Source: an uncultured Lachnospiraceae bacterium (GTDB lineage: Bacteria; Bacillota; Clostridia; Lachnospirales; Lachnospiraceae). Taken from it: a stretch of 64,000 nt of DNA. The translations under genes and the position numbers were made by a program. This document shows positions 17,391 through 25,253 of this stretch, one piece after another. Where the stretch lies: NCBI GenBank assembly GCA_910579615.1, contig CAJTUA010000007.1, forward strand, positions 1 through 64,000, in the 5' to 3' direction. The notes under the pieces are model-generated. The model saw nothing but the letters and a program-made list of their open reading frames with translations. It was not told where the DNA came from and searched no databases. Every line of letters starts with the position of its first letter. The first letter of the stretch is position 1.

Positions 17391-17705
17391 TCGTTCCGCA
17401 AATGCCCTCCCGATACCCAATACTCCGGAAGCAGTCTCCGCTCGCACGGCTCCCGGACACTCCTTCCGGGTACCGTCCGGGCATTTGCTGTTTTTTCGTT
17501 CCGCAAATGCCCTCCCGATACCCAATACTCCGGAAGGAGTCTCCGCTCGCACGGCTCCCGGACACTCCTTCCGGGGTACCGTCCGGGCATTTGCTGTTTT
17601 TTCGTTCCGCAAATGCCCTCCCGATACCTGATACTCAGGAAGCAGTCTCCGCTCGCACGGCTCCCGGACACTCCTTCCGGGTACCGTCCGGGCATTTGCG
17701 GATTT
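17391..17705. repeat. Tandem structured repeat, three ~105-bp copies (array A)
   Basis: Three near-identical copies start at 17391, 17496 and 17602 (periods 105 and 106 bp). Each copy opens with TTCCGCAAATGCCCTCCCG and closes with CCGTCCGGGCATTTGCTGTT, so the ends are inverted (GCAAATGCCC/GGGCATTTGC). The centre holds a second inverted pair (CCGGAAG/CTTCCGG). The array fills the gap between cheR and ispH-rpsA and stops at the AGGAGG of cheR. A related array with changed arm bases is at 29861-30006. All minus-strand frames are largely free of stops, which produces spurious N-terminal extensions. The function is unknown. Confidence 0.9.
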
Positions 17706-17736
17706 TTTGTTCCGCTCTCTGTGCAGAACGAAAAAT

Positions 17737-17761
17737 CCCGGAAGCAGATTCTGCCTCCGGG
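17737..17761 (-). terminator. Terminator after ispH-rpsA
   Basis: On the minus strand CCCGGAGGCAGA-ATC-TGCTTCCGGG forms a strong hairpin followed by ATTTTTCG, just downstream of the ispH-rpsA stop codon at 17771. Confidence 0.82.
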
Positions 17762-17770
17762 AAAATAAAA

Positions 17771-19711
17771 TTACTCCTCAGCTGTCTGCGCTTCCTCTGA
17801 TTCTGCCGGCAGTAACGCTTTCATACTAAGGCTGATTTTTCTGTCTTCGCTGTTAAAGTCCACAATCTTAGCCTTAATCTCCTGACCGACCTTCAATACA
17901 TCCGAAGGCTTTTCAACATGCTCTTTTGCAATCTGGGATACATGAAGCAGTGCATCAACGCCCGGCACCAATTCCACAAATGCACCAAAATCGGTCATAC
18001 GTGCCACCTTGCCGGTAACAATGCTGTCCTTTGCATACTTGCTCTCCGCATCCTTCCACGGATTCTGATCCGGGAATTTTAAGCTCAGTGCGATTTTCTC
18101 CCCCTGAATATCCTTGATAAATGCCTTTACCACATCGCCCGCCTTAAATACTTTCTTCGGGTTCTCAATCCTGCCCCATGACATCTCCGATATATGCAGA
18201 AGGCCGTCCGCACCGCCAAGGTCAATGAATACACCGAAATCAGTTACATTCTTTACGGTACCCTCAACCACATCGCCGACATTGATTCTTGCGAACAATG
18301 CCTCGGCAAGCTCCTTCTTCTTTGCGACGAGAAGCTGCTTCCTGTCACCGATGATGCGCCTTCTCTTCGGGTTGAACTCGCTGATGACAAACTCAATCTC
18401 CTGATCCTTGTACTTCTCAAGGTTCTTTTCATAAGTATCGGATACAAGGCTCGCCGGGATGAAGACCCTTGCCTCCTCCACAACGACGCTCAGGCCGCCC
18501 TCCAATACCGTAGCTACTTTTGCTGTCAATACTTCTTTGTTGTTAAACGCTTCCTCAAGGCGCTTATTGCCTCTTTCTGCGATAAGCTTTTTGTAAGTAA
18601 GGAGCACCTGGCCCTCACCGTCATTTACCTTAAGCACCTTTGCGTTCATGGTGTCCCCCTCTTTTACAAGGGTTCTAAGGTCCACATTCGGGGTATTGGT
18701 ATACTCACTTCTGGTAATGATACCATCTGCCTTGTAACCGATATTCAGGACGATTTCATCTTCCTTGACGCGGATTACAGTACCTTCAACGACCTCCCCA
18801 TTGTGTATTGTCTTTAAAGACCCCTCCAATAATTGCTCAAAACTTTCTTCTGACATGCTGGTAAAAACCTCCTTGATAATATTATTTGGGGTGGATGCCC
18901 CTGCTGTAATACCTACGCTACGAAAAGATTTAAACTGTGTTAAATCCAGGTCACCAAGTGTCTGTATATAGTAAGTATTCTCACATTCTTTTTTTGAAAT
19001 TTCGAAAAGCTTGCCCGTGTTTGAGCTGTGCTTTCCTCCGATCACAATCATGGCATCCGATTGCCCGGCAAGCCTTGCGGCTTCCGCCTGACGTTCTTCC
19101 GTCGCGTTGCATATCGTATTGACAACAATTATATCATACCTCTTTCTTTCCATAATTTCAACTAAATCTTGAAATTTCTTGTAATTAAATGTCGTCTGTG
19201 CCACAATGCACAGCTTTTCGCCTTCTGGGATTTCCAGATTTTGTAATTCTTTTTCATTATCTGTAACAAAGACTGGGGTTTTGCTCCAACTGACGATGCC
19301 TTGCACCTCCGGATGATCCTTATCGCCAATCACAAGTATCCGGTAGCCCTGCGCACTCTTTTCCTCCACTGTGCGGTGGATTTTTTTTATAAAAGGGCAG
19401 GTCGTGTCTTCTATCCGGAATTTTGGCTGCCCCTGCGCATCCTTTAACCCCTTAAGACGCTCCATCGTCTCCCTCCCCACGCCATGGGAACGGATGATAA
19501 GCGTGCCGCCCGCAGCCTCCTGCGCTTCCTCCACGGAAGAAATCACCGAAATGCCCCGCTTTTTTAAACTCTCCACAACTTCCTCGTTATGGATGATAGG
19601 GCCAAACGTCCACACTGCGCCTTTTTCTTCCTCCGCCATGCGGTACGACGTATCTACCGCACGCTTTACGCCAAAGCAAAAGCCTGCGGTCTTTGCAAGC
19701 GTCACCTGCAT
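17771..19711 (-). CDS. ispH: Fused 4-hydroxy-3-methylbut-2-enyl diphosphate reductase / ribosomal protein S1
   Basis: A 646-residue two-part protein. Residues 1 to ~285 are IspH/LytB, the last enzyme of the MEP isoprenoid pathway. Its three Fe-S cysteines are visible in AGFCFGVKRAV (C12), DTTCPFIKK and NTICNATEERQ. Residues ~300-630 hold four S1 RNA-binding domains (for example GVFIDLGGADGLLHISEMSWGR and GAFVELVPGVDALLHVSQIA), as in ribosomal protein S1. This fusion is known in Clostridia and is a useful taxonomic marker. The start overlaps the cmk stop by 10 bp. The cmk-rpsA neighbourhood is conserved across bacteria. The protein ends in a Glu-rich tail, and a terminator follows. Confidence 0.95.
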   Translation of the reverse strand: MQVTLAKTAGFCFGVKRAVDTSYRMAEEEKGAVWTFGPIIHNEEVVESLKKRGISVISSVEEAQEAAGGTLIIRSHGVGRETMERLKGLKDAQGQPKFRIEDTTCPFIKKIHRTVEEKSAQGYRILVIGDKDHPEVQGIVSWSKTPVFVTDNEKELQNLEIPEGEKLCIVAQTTFNYKKFQDLVEIMERKRYDIIVVNTICNATEERQAEAARLAGQSDAMIVIGGKHSSNTGKLFEISKKECENTYYIQTLGDLDLTQFKSFRSVGITAGASTPNNIIKEVFTSMSEESFEQLLEGSLKTIHNGEVVEGTVIRVKEDEIVLNIGYKADGIITRSEYTNTPNVDLRTLVKEGDTMNAKVLKVNDGEGQVLLTYKKLIAERGNKRLEEAFNNKEVLTAKVATVLEGGLSVVVEEARVFIPASLVSDTYEKNLEKYKDQEIEFVISEFNPKRRRIIGDRKQLLVAKKKELAEALFARINVGDVVEGTVKNVTDFGVFIDLGGADGLLHISEMSWGRIENPKKVFKAGDVVKAFIKDIQGEKIALSLKFPDQNPWKDAESKYAKDSIVTGKVARMTDFGAFVELVPGVDALLHVSQIAKEHVEKPSDVLKVGQEIKAKIVDFNSEDRKISLSMKALLPAESEEAQTAEE

Positions 19712-20382
19712 CCTTCACACCTTTCCCGGATAAGGGCAACCAGCCTTTCCGTCACTTCCTCTGCCGTAAGCTTTGACGCATCAAGAACAACCGCGTCCTC
19801 CGCCTTCTTTAACGGCGATATTTCCCTTGTCATGTCCTGTTCATCCCTCGCAATGATTTCACGCAGGATTTCCTCTTCATCGCATTCCTCCCCCTTCGCC
19901 TCCAATTCAAGGCAGCGCCGTTTCGCGCGCACCCCCGGGTCGGCAGTCAGATAAATTTTGATGTCGGCATCCGGCAGCACAATCGTTCCGATATCCCTTC
20001 CATCCATAATGACACTTGTCCTTTTGGCAAGTTCCCTCTGTAAGAAAAGCAGTTTTTCCCTCACCGCGGGCAGCGGGGAAATACGCGATGCCATACTGCC
20101 GACCTCCTGTGTCCTTATAAAATCATTCACATTCTCCCCGTCAAGCAGCACAACCTGTTTACCGTCCTGGTACGTAAGCGTTATATGGAGCGCAGGCAGT
20201 GCCTGTTTGATTTTCTCCTTCTCCTGCGGTTTTATCCCCAGACGGACAAAATAAAGCGCCAATGCCCGGTACATCGCCCCGGTATCCACATAGACAAACC
20301 CAAGCCTTTCCGCCACCATTTTTGCAATCGTGCTTTTTCCTGCCCCGGCAGGGCCATCGATTGCAACATTATAGACATTCAT
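19702..20382 (-). CDS. cmk: Cytidylate kinase
   Basis: A 226-residue (d)CMP kinase. The P-loop is DGPAGAGKSTIAK at the N-terminus, YVDTGAMYRALA is the CMP-binding segment, and DGRDIGTIVLPDADIKIYLTA contains further nucleotide-binding residues. It is the standard length. GAGG lies eight bases before the ATG. The gene overlaps the following ispH-rpsA by 10 bp and lies 29 bp downstream of the flavoprotein gene, so flavoprotein, cmk and ispH-rpsA form one transcript. Confidence 0.95.
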   Translation of the reverse strand: MNVYNVAIDGPAGAGKSTIAKMVAERLGFVYVDTGAMYRALALYFVRLGIKPQEKEKIKQALPALHITLTYQDGKQVVLLDGENVNDFIRTQEVGSMASRISPLPAVREKLLFLQRELAKRTSVIMDGRDIGTIVLPDADIKIYLTADPGVRAKRRCLELEAKGEECDEEEILREIIARDEQDMTREISPLKKAEDAVVLDASKLTAEEVTERLVALIRERCEGCR

Positions 20383-20411
20383 CCAAAAATCCTCACTTTA
20401 AGTTTATTCTT

Positions 20412-21716
20412 CTACTCGATTGCTTTCGCCGCAAGATGGCCGCTTGACCACGCCACCTGCAGGTTAAACCCGCCCGTCAGCGCGTCTACATCAAGCACCT
20501 CCCCCGCAAAATACACCCCGCGCACAAGGCGCGATTCCATCGTCGAGGGGTTGATTTCTTTCACATTAACGCCGCCTTTTGTAATGACTGCCTCCGCGTA
20601 ACCCCCGAGGGAGGCAATCGAAAAGGAGAAATCCTTTAACAAAGCTGCCAGGTGCCTGCGCTCTTCCTTTGAGACTGCATTGACTTGCTTTTCCGGCGAA
20701 ATGCCACTAAGTTCTATTATAACCCGTATCAATTTTTGTGGCAATAGATGATCCAACGCATTTTTAAAACATTTGTTTTTTGCTTCGTCAAAATCCCGCA
20801 AAATCCGCGCATCAAGCTGTTCGAACGACAATGCGGGCTTTAAATCGATATGGAATGACATCCGGTAATCCTGCATCCGGTGTGCAATGTAGCTGCTGGC
20901 GCTTAACACCACCGGACCGCTTACACCGCACGATGTAAATACAAGCTCGCCAAATGCCTGATAGAGCACGCTCCCCACATCCGGGCGTTTCTTTTTTTTC
21001 TTTGATGCCGCCTCCGGCGCGGTAACTGCATCCGGCTTTTTGCAGTAACCATCAAGCAAAACCCGGATTTCCACATTTTTAAGTGACAGCCCTTCCAGTT
21101 CCCCCGGACGCTGCGAGTCCAGCCGAAGGCTGACCAGGGACGGATAAAGCGGGGTCACCGTGTGCCCGAGCTCTTTTGCAAAGCGGTAGCCATCGCCGCG
21201 CGCCCCGGTCGAAGGATACGAAAGCCCGCCTGTTGCAACAATGCACGCGTCCCCGGCAATCTCCCTCCCATCCTGCGTCATGACCGACACAAAATGCCCG
21301 TCCGCCGCAAGGACCTTTTCCACCTTGGTATTCAGGAAAATCTTCACGCCCTTTCTTCCAAGCTCGTCCGCAAGCACCCGAATGACATCCGACGCGTGGT
21401 CCGATGCCGGAAACACGCGCGCCCCGCGCTCTGTCTTTGTTTCAAGGCCGATGGAATTAAAATAAGCAATCGTGTCATGGTTGGAAAAAGTGCCAAACGC
21501 GCTGTACAAAAAGCGCGGGTTCGTCACCACGTTCCCGAAAAAATCCTCCCTCTCACATGCATTCGTCAGGTTACAGCGCCCCTTTCCCGTAATGTAAAGC
21601 TTTTTCCCAAGCTTTTCATTTTGTTCAAGCAGTACGACCGTATGTCCCTTCGCGGCACAGAATGCCGCCGCCATCATACCTGCGGCACCTCCGCCAACAA
21701 CCACTACCTTGCTCAT
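20412..21716 (-). CDS. NAD(P)/FAD-dependent oxidoreductase (HI0933/BaiN-like family)
   Basis: A 434-residue flavoprotein. The N-terminus has the dinucleotide-binding motif VVVGGGAAGMMAA, then KLYITGKGRCNLTNA, which is diagnostic for the HI0933/YhiN/BaiN group. The C-terminus has the second FAD segment GVYFAGEVLDVDALTGGFNLQVAWSSG. Family members are often annotated as aminoacetone oxidase or, in bile-acid-converting clostridia, BaiN. The physiological substrate of most members, including this one, is unknown. It lies upstream of cmk, a frequent arrangement in Clostridia. Confidence 0.85.
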   Translation of the reverse strand: MSKVVVVGGGAAGMMAAAFCAAKGHTVVLLEQNEKLGKKLYITGKGRCNLTNACEREDFFGNVVTNPRFLYSAFGTFSNHDTIAYFNSIGLETKTERGARVFPASDHASDVIRVLADELGRKGVKIFLNTKVEKVLAADGHFVSVMTQDGREIAGDACIVATGGLSYPSTGARGDGYRFAKELGHTVTPLYPSLVSLRLDSQRPGELEGLSLKNVEIRVLLDGYCKKPDAVTAPEAASKKKKKRPDVGSVLYQAFGELVFTSCGVSGPVVLSASSYIAHRMQDYRMSFHIDLKPALSFEQLDARILRDFDEAKNKCFKNALDHLLPQKLIRVIIELSGISPEKQVNAVSKEERRHLAALLKDFSFSIASLGGYAEAVITKGGVNVKEINPSTMESRLVRGVYFAGEVLDVDALTGGFNLQVAWSSGHLAAKAIE

Positions 21717-21728
21717 CGCTTCCTAATC

Positions 21729-22286
21729 CTATCTTCCCATATAAATATAGTTTAAATCAAAGCTCCGGTTCTCCGACTGGTATGCCTGCCCGCCCGCCCG
21801 GAAAATAACCCCCGCATATTCCGGGTAATTATCCAGCAGGCTCTGTGCAAGTGCATCCAGAATCGCGCTCTCAAGCCTCGTGTTCGCGTAGCGCACCGGG
21901 ACGCTCTCGCCCTTAAAATCCACAACAATGCTCGTATCCTCTATGGTCACGGAATCCACCTGCACGGTAACGGAAACATCATCCATCGTCGCCGTCACAA
22001 AATCCACCAGCTCCTTTGGCGTCATCTGCCCGTCCCCGTTCAGGGGTGAAGTTACCTCGACCGTCTCAAGCTCCTCGGAGAGCGTATAGTACGTGATATC
22101 CGTAATCCCATCCGGAAAAAAACTGACCGTCGGCGCAGGGCTTGCCGCATCGGCCATCCCTGGTGTTGCGGTCGGCAAAACCGTAACTTCCACCGGCAGT
22201 TTTTCCCTCCTGCCGCAGCTTGCCATAGGCAGCAGGAAAAGAGCAGCCAAAAGCCAAACACTTATCTTTCCGAATTCCCTCCTCAT
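21729..22286 (-). CDS. GerMN-like lipoprotein
   Basis: A 185-residue exported lipoprotein. A signal peptide (basic MRREF, hydrophobic WLLAALFLLP) ends in the lipobox MASC, with Cys24 as the predicted lipidated residue. A Thr/Pro/Ala-rich linker leads into a ~130-residue domain (ELVDFVTATMDDVSVTVQVDSVTIEDTSIVVDF to a C-terminal YIYMGR). That pattern matches the GerMN/sporulation-spore germination domain, which is found in proteins of the forespore-mother cell interface and elsewhere; the assignment is moderate. The gene lies 12 bp upstream of the flavoprotein gene. Confidence 0.6.
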   Translation of the reverse strand: MRREFGKISVWLLAALFLLPMASCGRREKLPVEVTVLPTATPGMADAASPAPTVSFFPDGITDITYYTLSEELETVEVTSPLNGDGQMTPKELVDFVTATMDDVSVTVQVDSVTIEDTSIVVDFKGESVPVRYANTRLESAILDALAQSLLDNYPEYAGVIFRAGGQAYQSENRSFDLNYIYMGR

Positions 22287-22403
22287 CGTGCCACTTCCTT
22301 TCCCGAAAGCCTGCCTTGTATGTGCATTCTACTACGGATAGTAACACGAAACTATGTCATTTCTATGTTAGCTTTATGACACTCTCATGACGCTTGCGCG
22401 GCT

Positions 22404-22946
22404 TTATTTTGTCCCCTGCGTAATCACGCGCCGGTTCTGGTAAATATACACGCACAGTGAGATTAATGTCAGTGCAACGGATGCATACAGAAAAATCTGT
22501 TCCATTACATTGAAAAATACGCTGTCTAAGTCAACAATAAAAAGCACGCACATCACCATCTGTACGACGGTTTTGACCTTCCCCCAATAATTCGCGGCAA
22601 TCACGATATTGTTATCCGCCGCGACCAGGCGAAATCCACTGATTATGAATTCCCTGCCGATAATCAGGATAACCGCCCATGCCGGGACGGTATTAAACTC
22701 AACAAAGCAGATAAATGCCGAACAGACAAGGAGCTTATCCGCAAGTGGGTCCATGAATTTCCCGAAATCCGTCACAAGATTATTCCTGCGTGCCAGATAA
22801 CCATCCAGAAAATCCGAGGCAGAAGCAACCGCAAAAATAACCGCGGCGATATATTTCCCCGCCCAAATCCCTGGCACAAGCATAAAAACCAGGAAGACCG
22901 GAACCATACATACCCGAAACACTGTAATTTTATTTGGTAAATTCAT
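22404..22946 (-). CDS. pgsA: CDP-diacylglycerol--glycerol-3-phosphate 3-phosphatidyltransferase
   Basis: A 180-residue membrane enzyme making phosphatidylglycerol-phosphate. The CDP-alcohol phosphotransferase signature is complete: SDFLDGYLARRNNLVTDFGK followed by MDPLADK, giving DGxxARxxxxxxxxGxxxDxxxD. About five hydrophobic helices surround it. The ATG overlaps the rimO stop as ATGA (22943-22946), so the two are translationally coupled; this rimO-pgsA pairing is widespread in Firmicutes. Confidence 0.94.
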   Translation of the reverse strand: MNLPNKITVFRVCMVPVFLVFMLVPGIWAGKYIAAVIFAVASASDFLDGYLARRNNLVTDFGKFMDPLADKLLVCSAFICFVEFNTVPAWAVILIIGREFIISGFRLVAADNNIVIAANYWGKVKTVVQMVMCVLFIVDLDSVFFNVMEQIFLYASVALTLISLCVYIYQNRRVITQGTK

Positions 22947-24283
22947 AATACTACCTCTTTCTCCACCGCACGGCCAACCAGGTCATAACCTTTTGCCTCC
23001 ATGATTTCCACCCTGACAAAATCCCCTGAGACATATCCACCCTGTCCATAAAAGAAAATATACCCATCCACCTTCGGTGCGTCCATGTAGGAGCGCCCGA
23101 TAAATACATCCTCCTCCACAAGCTTTCCCTCAACCATAACTTCAAGCTCCCTGCCCACCAGCTTTTCTGCATTTTCAAAAGCAATCTGCTGCTGTTGCTG
23201 CATCAGTTCCTTTTTGCGCTGTTCTTTTACCTTCTTTAAAATCTGGTCTTTGCGCTTTGCCGCCGGGGTGTTCTCCTCCTTTGAGTAGGGAAATACGCCA
23301 AGCCTCTCAAAACGCATACGGCGCACAAAGTCCTTTAAACATTCATGGTCCTCTTGCGTTTCCCCCGGGAACCCGGTAATCAGCGAGGTCCGGAGCACAA
23401 TATCCGGGATTTCCTGCCGTAGCCTAACAATCAGGCTTTCAAGCTCCGCCCGGCTCGTGCGCCGCCCCATCTCATGCAGCACATGGTCGGAGGCGTGCTG
23501 GATTGGCATGTCAAGATAATGGCACAGCTTCGGTTCCGTTTTTATTGTCTGTATCAGTTCTGGCGTAATCTCCTCCGGATAGCAGTAAAGAAGCCTGATC
23601 CAAGCAATCCCCGAAATGGCGGCAAGCTGTTTTAGCAGCTTTGGCAATGCCTTTTGGCCGTATAAATCCACGCCGTACAGCGTTACTTCCTGCGCGACGA
23701 TAATCAGCTCCCGGCATCCGCCCTCCGCGAGAAACTCCGCCTCCGCCACAAGGCGTTCCATCGGCACGCTGCGGTACTTTCCGCGCATCCCCGGAATCGC
23801 GCAGTAGGTACAATGCTTGTCGCAGCCTTCCGCAATCTTAAGATACGCCGTGTAGCCGCCCGTTGTATTCACGCGCTTTGTCTGCGGCAGGGGCAGGGCA
23901 TTGACATCACAAAAGGCATTCTCCGACCTGCCAGAAAGAACGCTCTCTATCACGGGAACCACCCGGTCAATGCCCGTCGTCCCGACCATCGCGTCAACCT
24001 CCGGGATTTCCTTTGCAATCTCCTCCCGATAGCGCTCGGCAAGACAACCCGCCACAATCAGTGCCCTGAGCCGGCCACATTTTTTATACTCTGCCATCTC
24101 AAGGATTGTATCAATGCTCTCCTGTTTCGCATCATGGATAAAGGAACAGGTATTGACCACAATAATATCCGCTTCTGCTTCATCATTTGTCAGCGAATAG
24201 CCTGCATCGCGCAAAAGCCCGAGCATCACCTCACTGTCTACTAAGTTTTTATCACATCCAAGTGAAACAAAACATACATTCAT
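22943..24283 (-). CDS. rimO: Ribosomal protein S12 methylthiotransferase RimO
   Basis: A 446-residue radical-SAM enzyme adding a methylthio group to Asp88/89 of ribosomal protein S12. The N-terminal domain starts CFVSLGCDKNLVDSEVM, with its Fe-S cysteines including the one in NTCSFI. The radical-SAM motif is CDKHCTYCAIP. A C-terminal TRAM domain covers about the last 65 residues. GCDKNLVDSE distinguishes RimO from MiaB. ATG 24283 has GCAGGG seven bases upstream. It is followed without a gap by pgsA and preceded by folD, with a 35-bp duplicated segment in between. Confidence 0.94.
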   Translation of the reverse strand: MNVCFVSLGCDKNLVDSEVMLGLLRDAGYSLTNDEAEADIIVVNTCSFIHDAKQESIDTILEMAEYKKCGRLRALIVAGCLAERYREEIAKEIPEVDAMVGTTGIDRVVPVIESVLSGRSENAFCDVNALPLPQTKRVNTTGGYTAYLKIAEGCDKHCTYCAIPGMRGKYRSVPMERLVAEAEFLAEGGCRELIIVAQEVTLYGVDLYGQKALPKLLKQLAAISGIAWIRLLYCYPEEITPELIQTIKTEPKLCHYLDMPIQHASDHVLHEMGRRTSRAELESLIVRLRQEIPDIVLRTSLITGFPGETQEDHECLKDFVRRMRFERLGVFPYSKEENTPAAKRKDQILKKVKEQRKKELMQQQQQIAFENAEKLVGRELEVMVEGKLVEEDVFIGRSYMDAPKVDGYIFFYGQGGYVSGDFVRVEIMEAKGYDLVGRAVEKEVVL

Positions 24284-24314
24284 TTTGAAACCCTGCCTTT
24301 GCTTCTGCTTTGCA

Positions 24315-24402
24315 ATCTTCTTTCTTATCTCGCCATACGTTCCGCGCTTCATACAAAGCGCTTAGGCATCTTCTTTCTTATCTCGCCATACGTTCCGCGC
24401 TT
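24315..24402. repeat. 35-bp direct duplication of the folD 3' end
   Basis: The 35 bases at 24368-24402, covering the last codons and stop of folD, recur identically at 24315-24349 (offset 53 bp), between the folD stop and the rimO start. This looks like a recent short tandem duplication. It does not alter the FolD or RimO reading frames but creates an alternative in-frame extension upstream of rimO. Confidence 0.85.
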
Positions 24403-25226
24403 TGTAGGCAGTTTTCCATCAGCATCGCGATTGTCATCGGTCCGACCCCGCCCGGTACCGGCGTGATGTAGGATGCTTTTGGCGAGACGGAATCAAAATC
24501 CACGTCGCCGCACAGCTTCCCGTTTTCATTGCGGTGTATGCCGACATCAACCACCACTGCACCGTCCTTTACATACTCTGCCGTGATGAATTTCGGCTTC
24601 CCGATTGCCACAACCAAAATGTCCGCCCTCCTTGTGACCTCCGCAAGGTTTTTCGTGCGGGAATGGCAGACCGTCACGGTGCCGTTCTCACGCAAAAGCA
24701 GCGCCGCCATTGGCTTTCCGACAATATTGCTGCGTCCGACCACAACGCACTCCTTCCCCTCAATCATGATGCCAGAGCGCTTTAAAAGCTGGATAACCCC
24801 CGCCGGCGTACAGGAAACAAAACCTTCCCCGCCGACATTCAGCCTTCCGACATTCTGGACATGGAAACCATCCACATCCTTGTCCGGCGAGATGGTCTGG
24901 ATAACTTCCTCCTCACGAATATGCCCCGGAAGCGGAAGCTGTACCAAAATCCCGTTCACATCCCCACGTCCGTTAAGCTCCTGGATTAACTCAAGCAGCT
25001 CCTTTTGTGTCGTGTCCTCTTCCAGTTCATAAGCAAGGGAGCGAATCCCCACATACTCGCACGCTTTCTTTTTATTGCCGACATAAACACTTGAGGCAGG
25101 GTCATTCCCCACTTGGATGACCGCAAGCGTCACCGTGGTACCCTGCGCGGCAAGCTTTGCCGCCCTCTGTTTTACCTCTTCCTTCATCTGCGCCGAAATT
25201 ACTTTTCCATCAATGATTTGTGCCAT
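24378..25226 (-). CDS. folD: Bifunctional methylenetetrahydrofolate dehydrogenase / cyclohydrolase
   Basis: A 282-residue one-carbon enzyme interconverting 5,10-methylene-, methenyl- and 10-formyl-tetrahydrofolate. Motifs are SSVYVGNKKKACEYVGI with the catalytic lysine, VQLPLPGHI, VVGRSNIVGKPMAALLL in the Rossmann domain, and the closing signature PGGVGPMTIAMLMENC. It is the normal length. AGGAGG lies five bases before the ATG. The last 25 bases and the stop are duplicated just downstream. Confidence 0.96.
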   Translation of the reverse strand: MAQIIDGKVISAQMKEEVKQRAAKLAAQGTTVTLAVIQVGNDPASSVYVGNKKKACEYVGIRSLAYELEEDTTQKELLELIQELNGRGDVNGILVQLPLPGHIREEEVIQTISPDKDVDGFHVQNVGRLNVGGEGFVSCTPAGVIQLLKRSGIMIEGKECVVVGRSNIVGKPMAALLLRENGTVTVCHSRTKNLAEVTRRADILVVAIGKPKFITAEYVKDGAVVVDVGIHRNENGKLCGDVDFDSVSPKASYITPVPGGVGPMTIAMLMENCLQSAERMAR

Positions 25227-25253
25227 ACATCCTCCTGTTTGAAGTTCTATTGT

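Noticed and set aside
16594..17565. Longer CheR with 65 extra N-terminal residues
   Set aside because: The extension is translated tandem repeat; ATG 17370 has an ideal ribosome-binding site and gives the normal CheR length.
17391..17705. Three-copy repeat that might be a CRISPR array
   Set aside because: Whole 105-bp units are repeated including what would be the spacers, and no cas genes are present.
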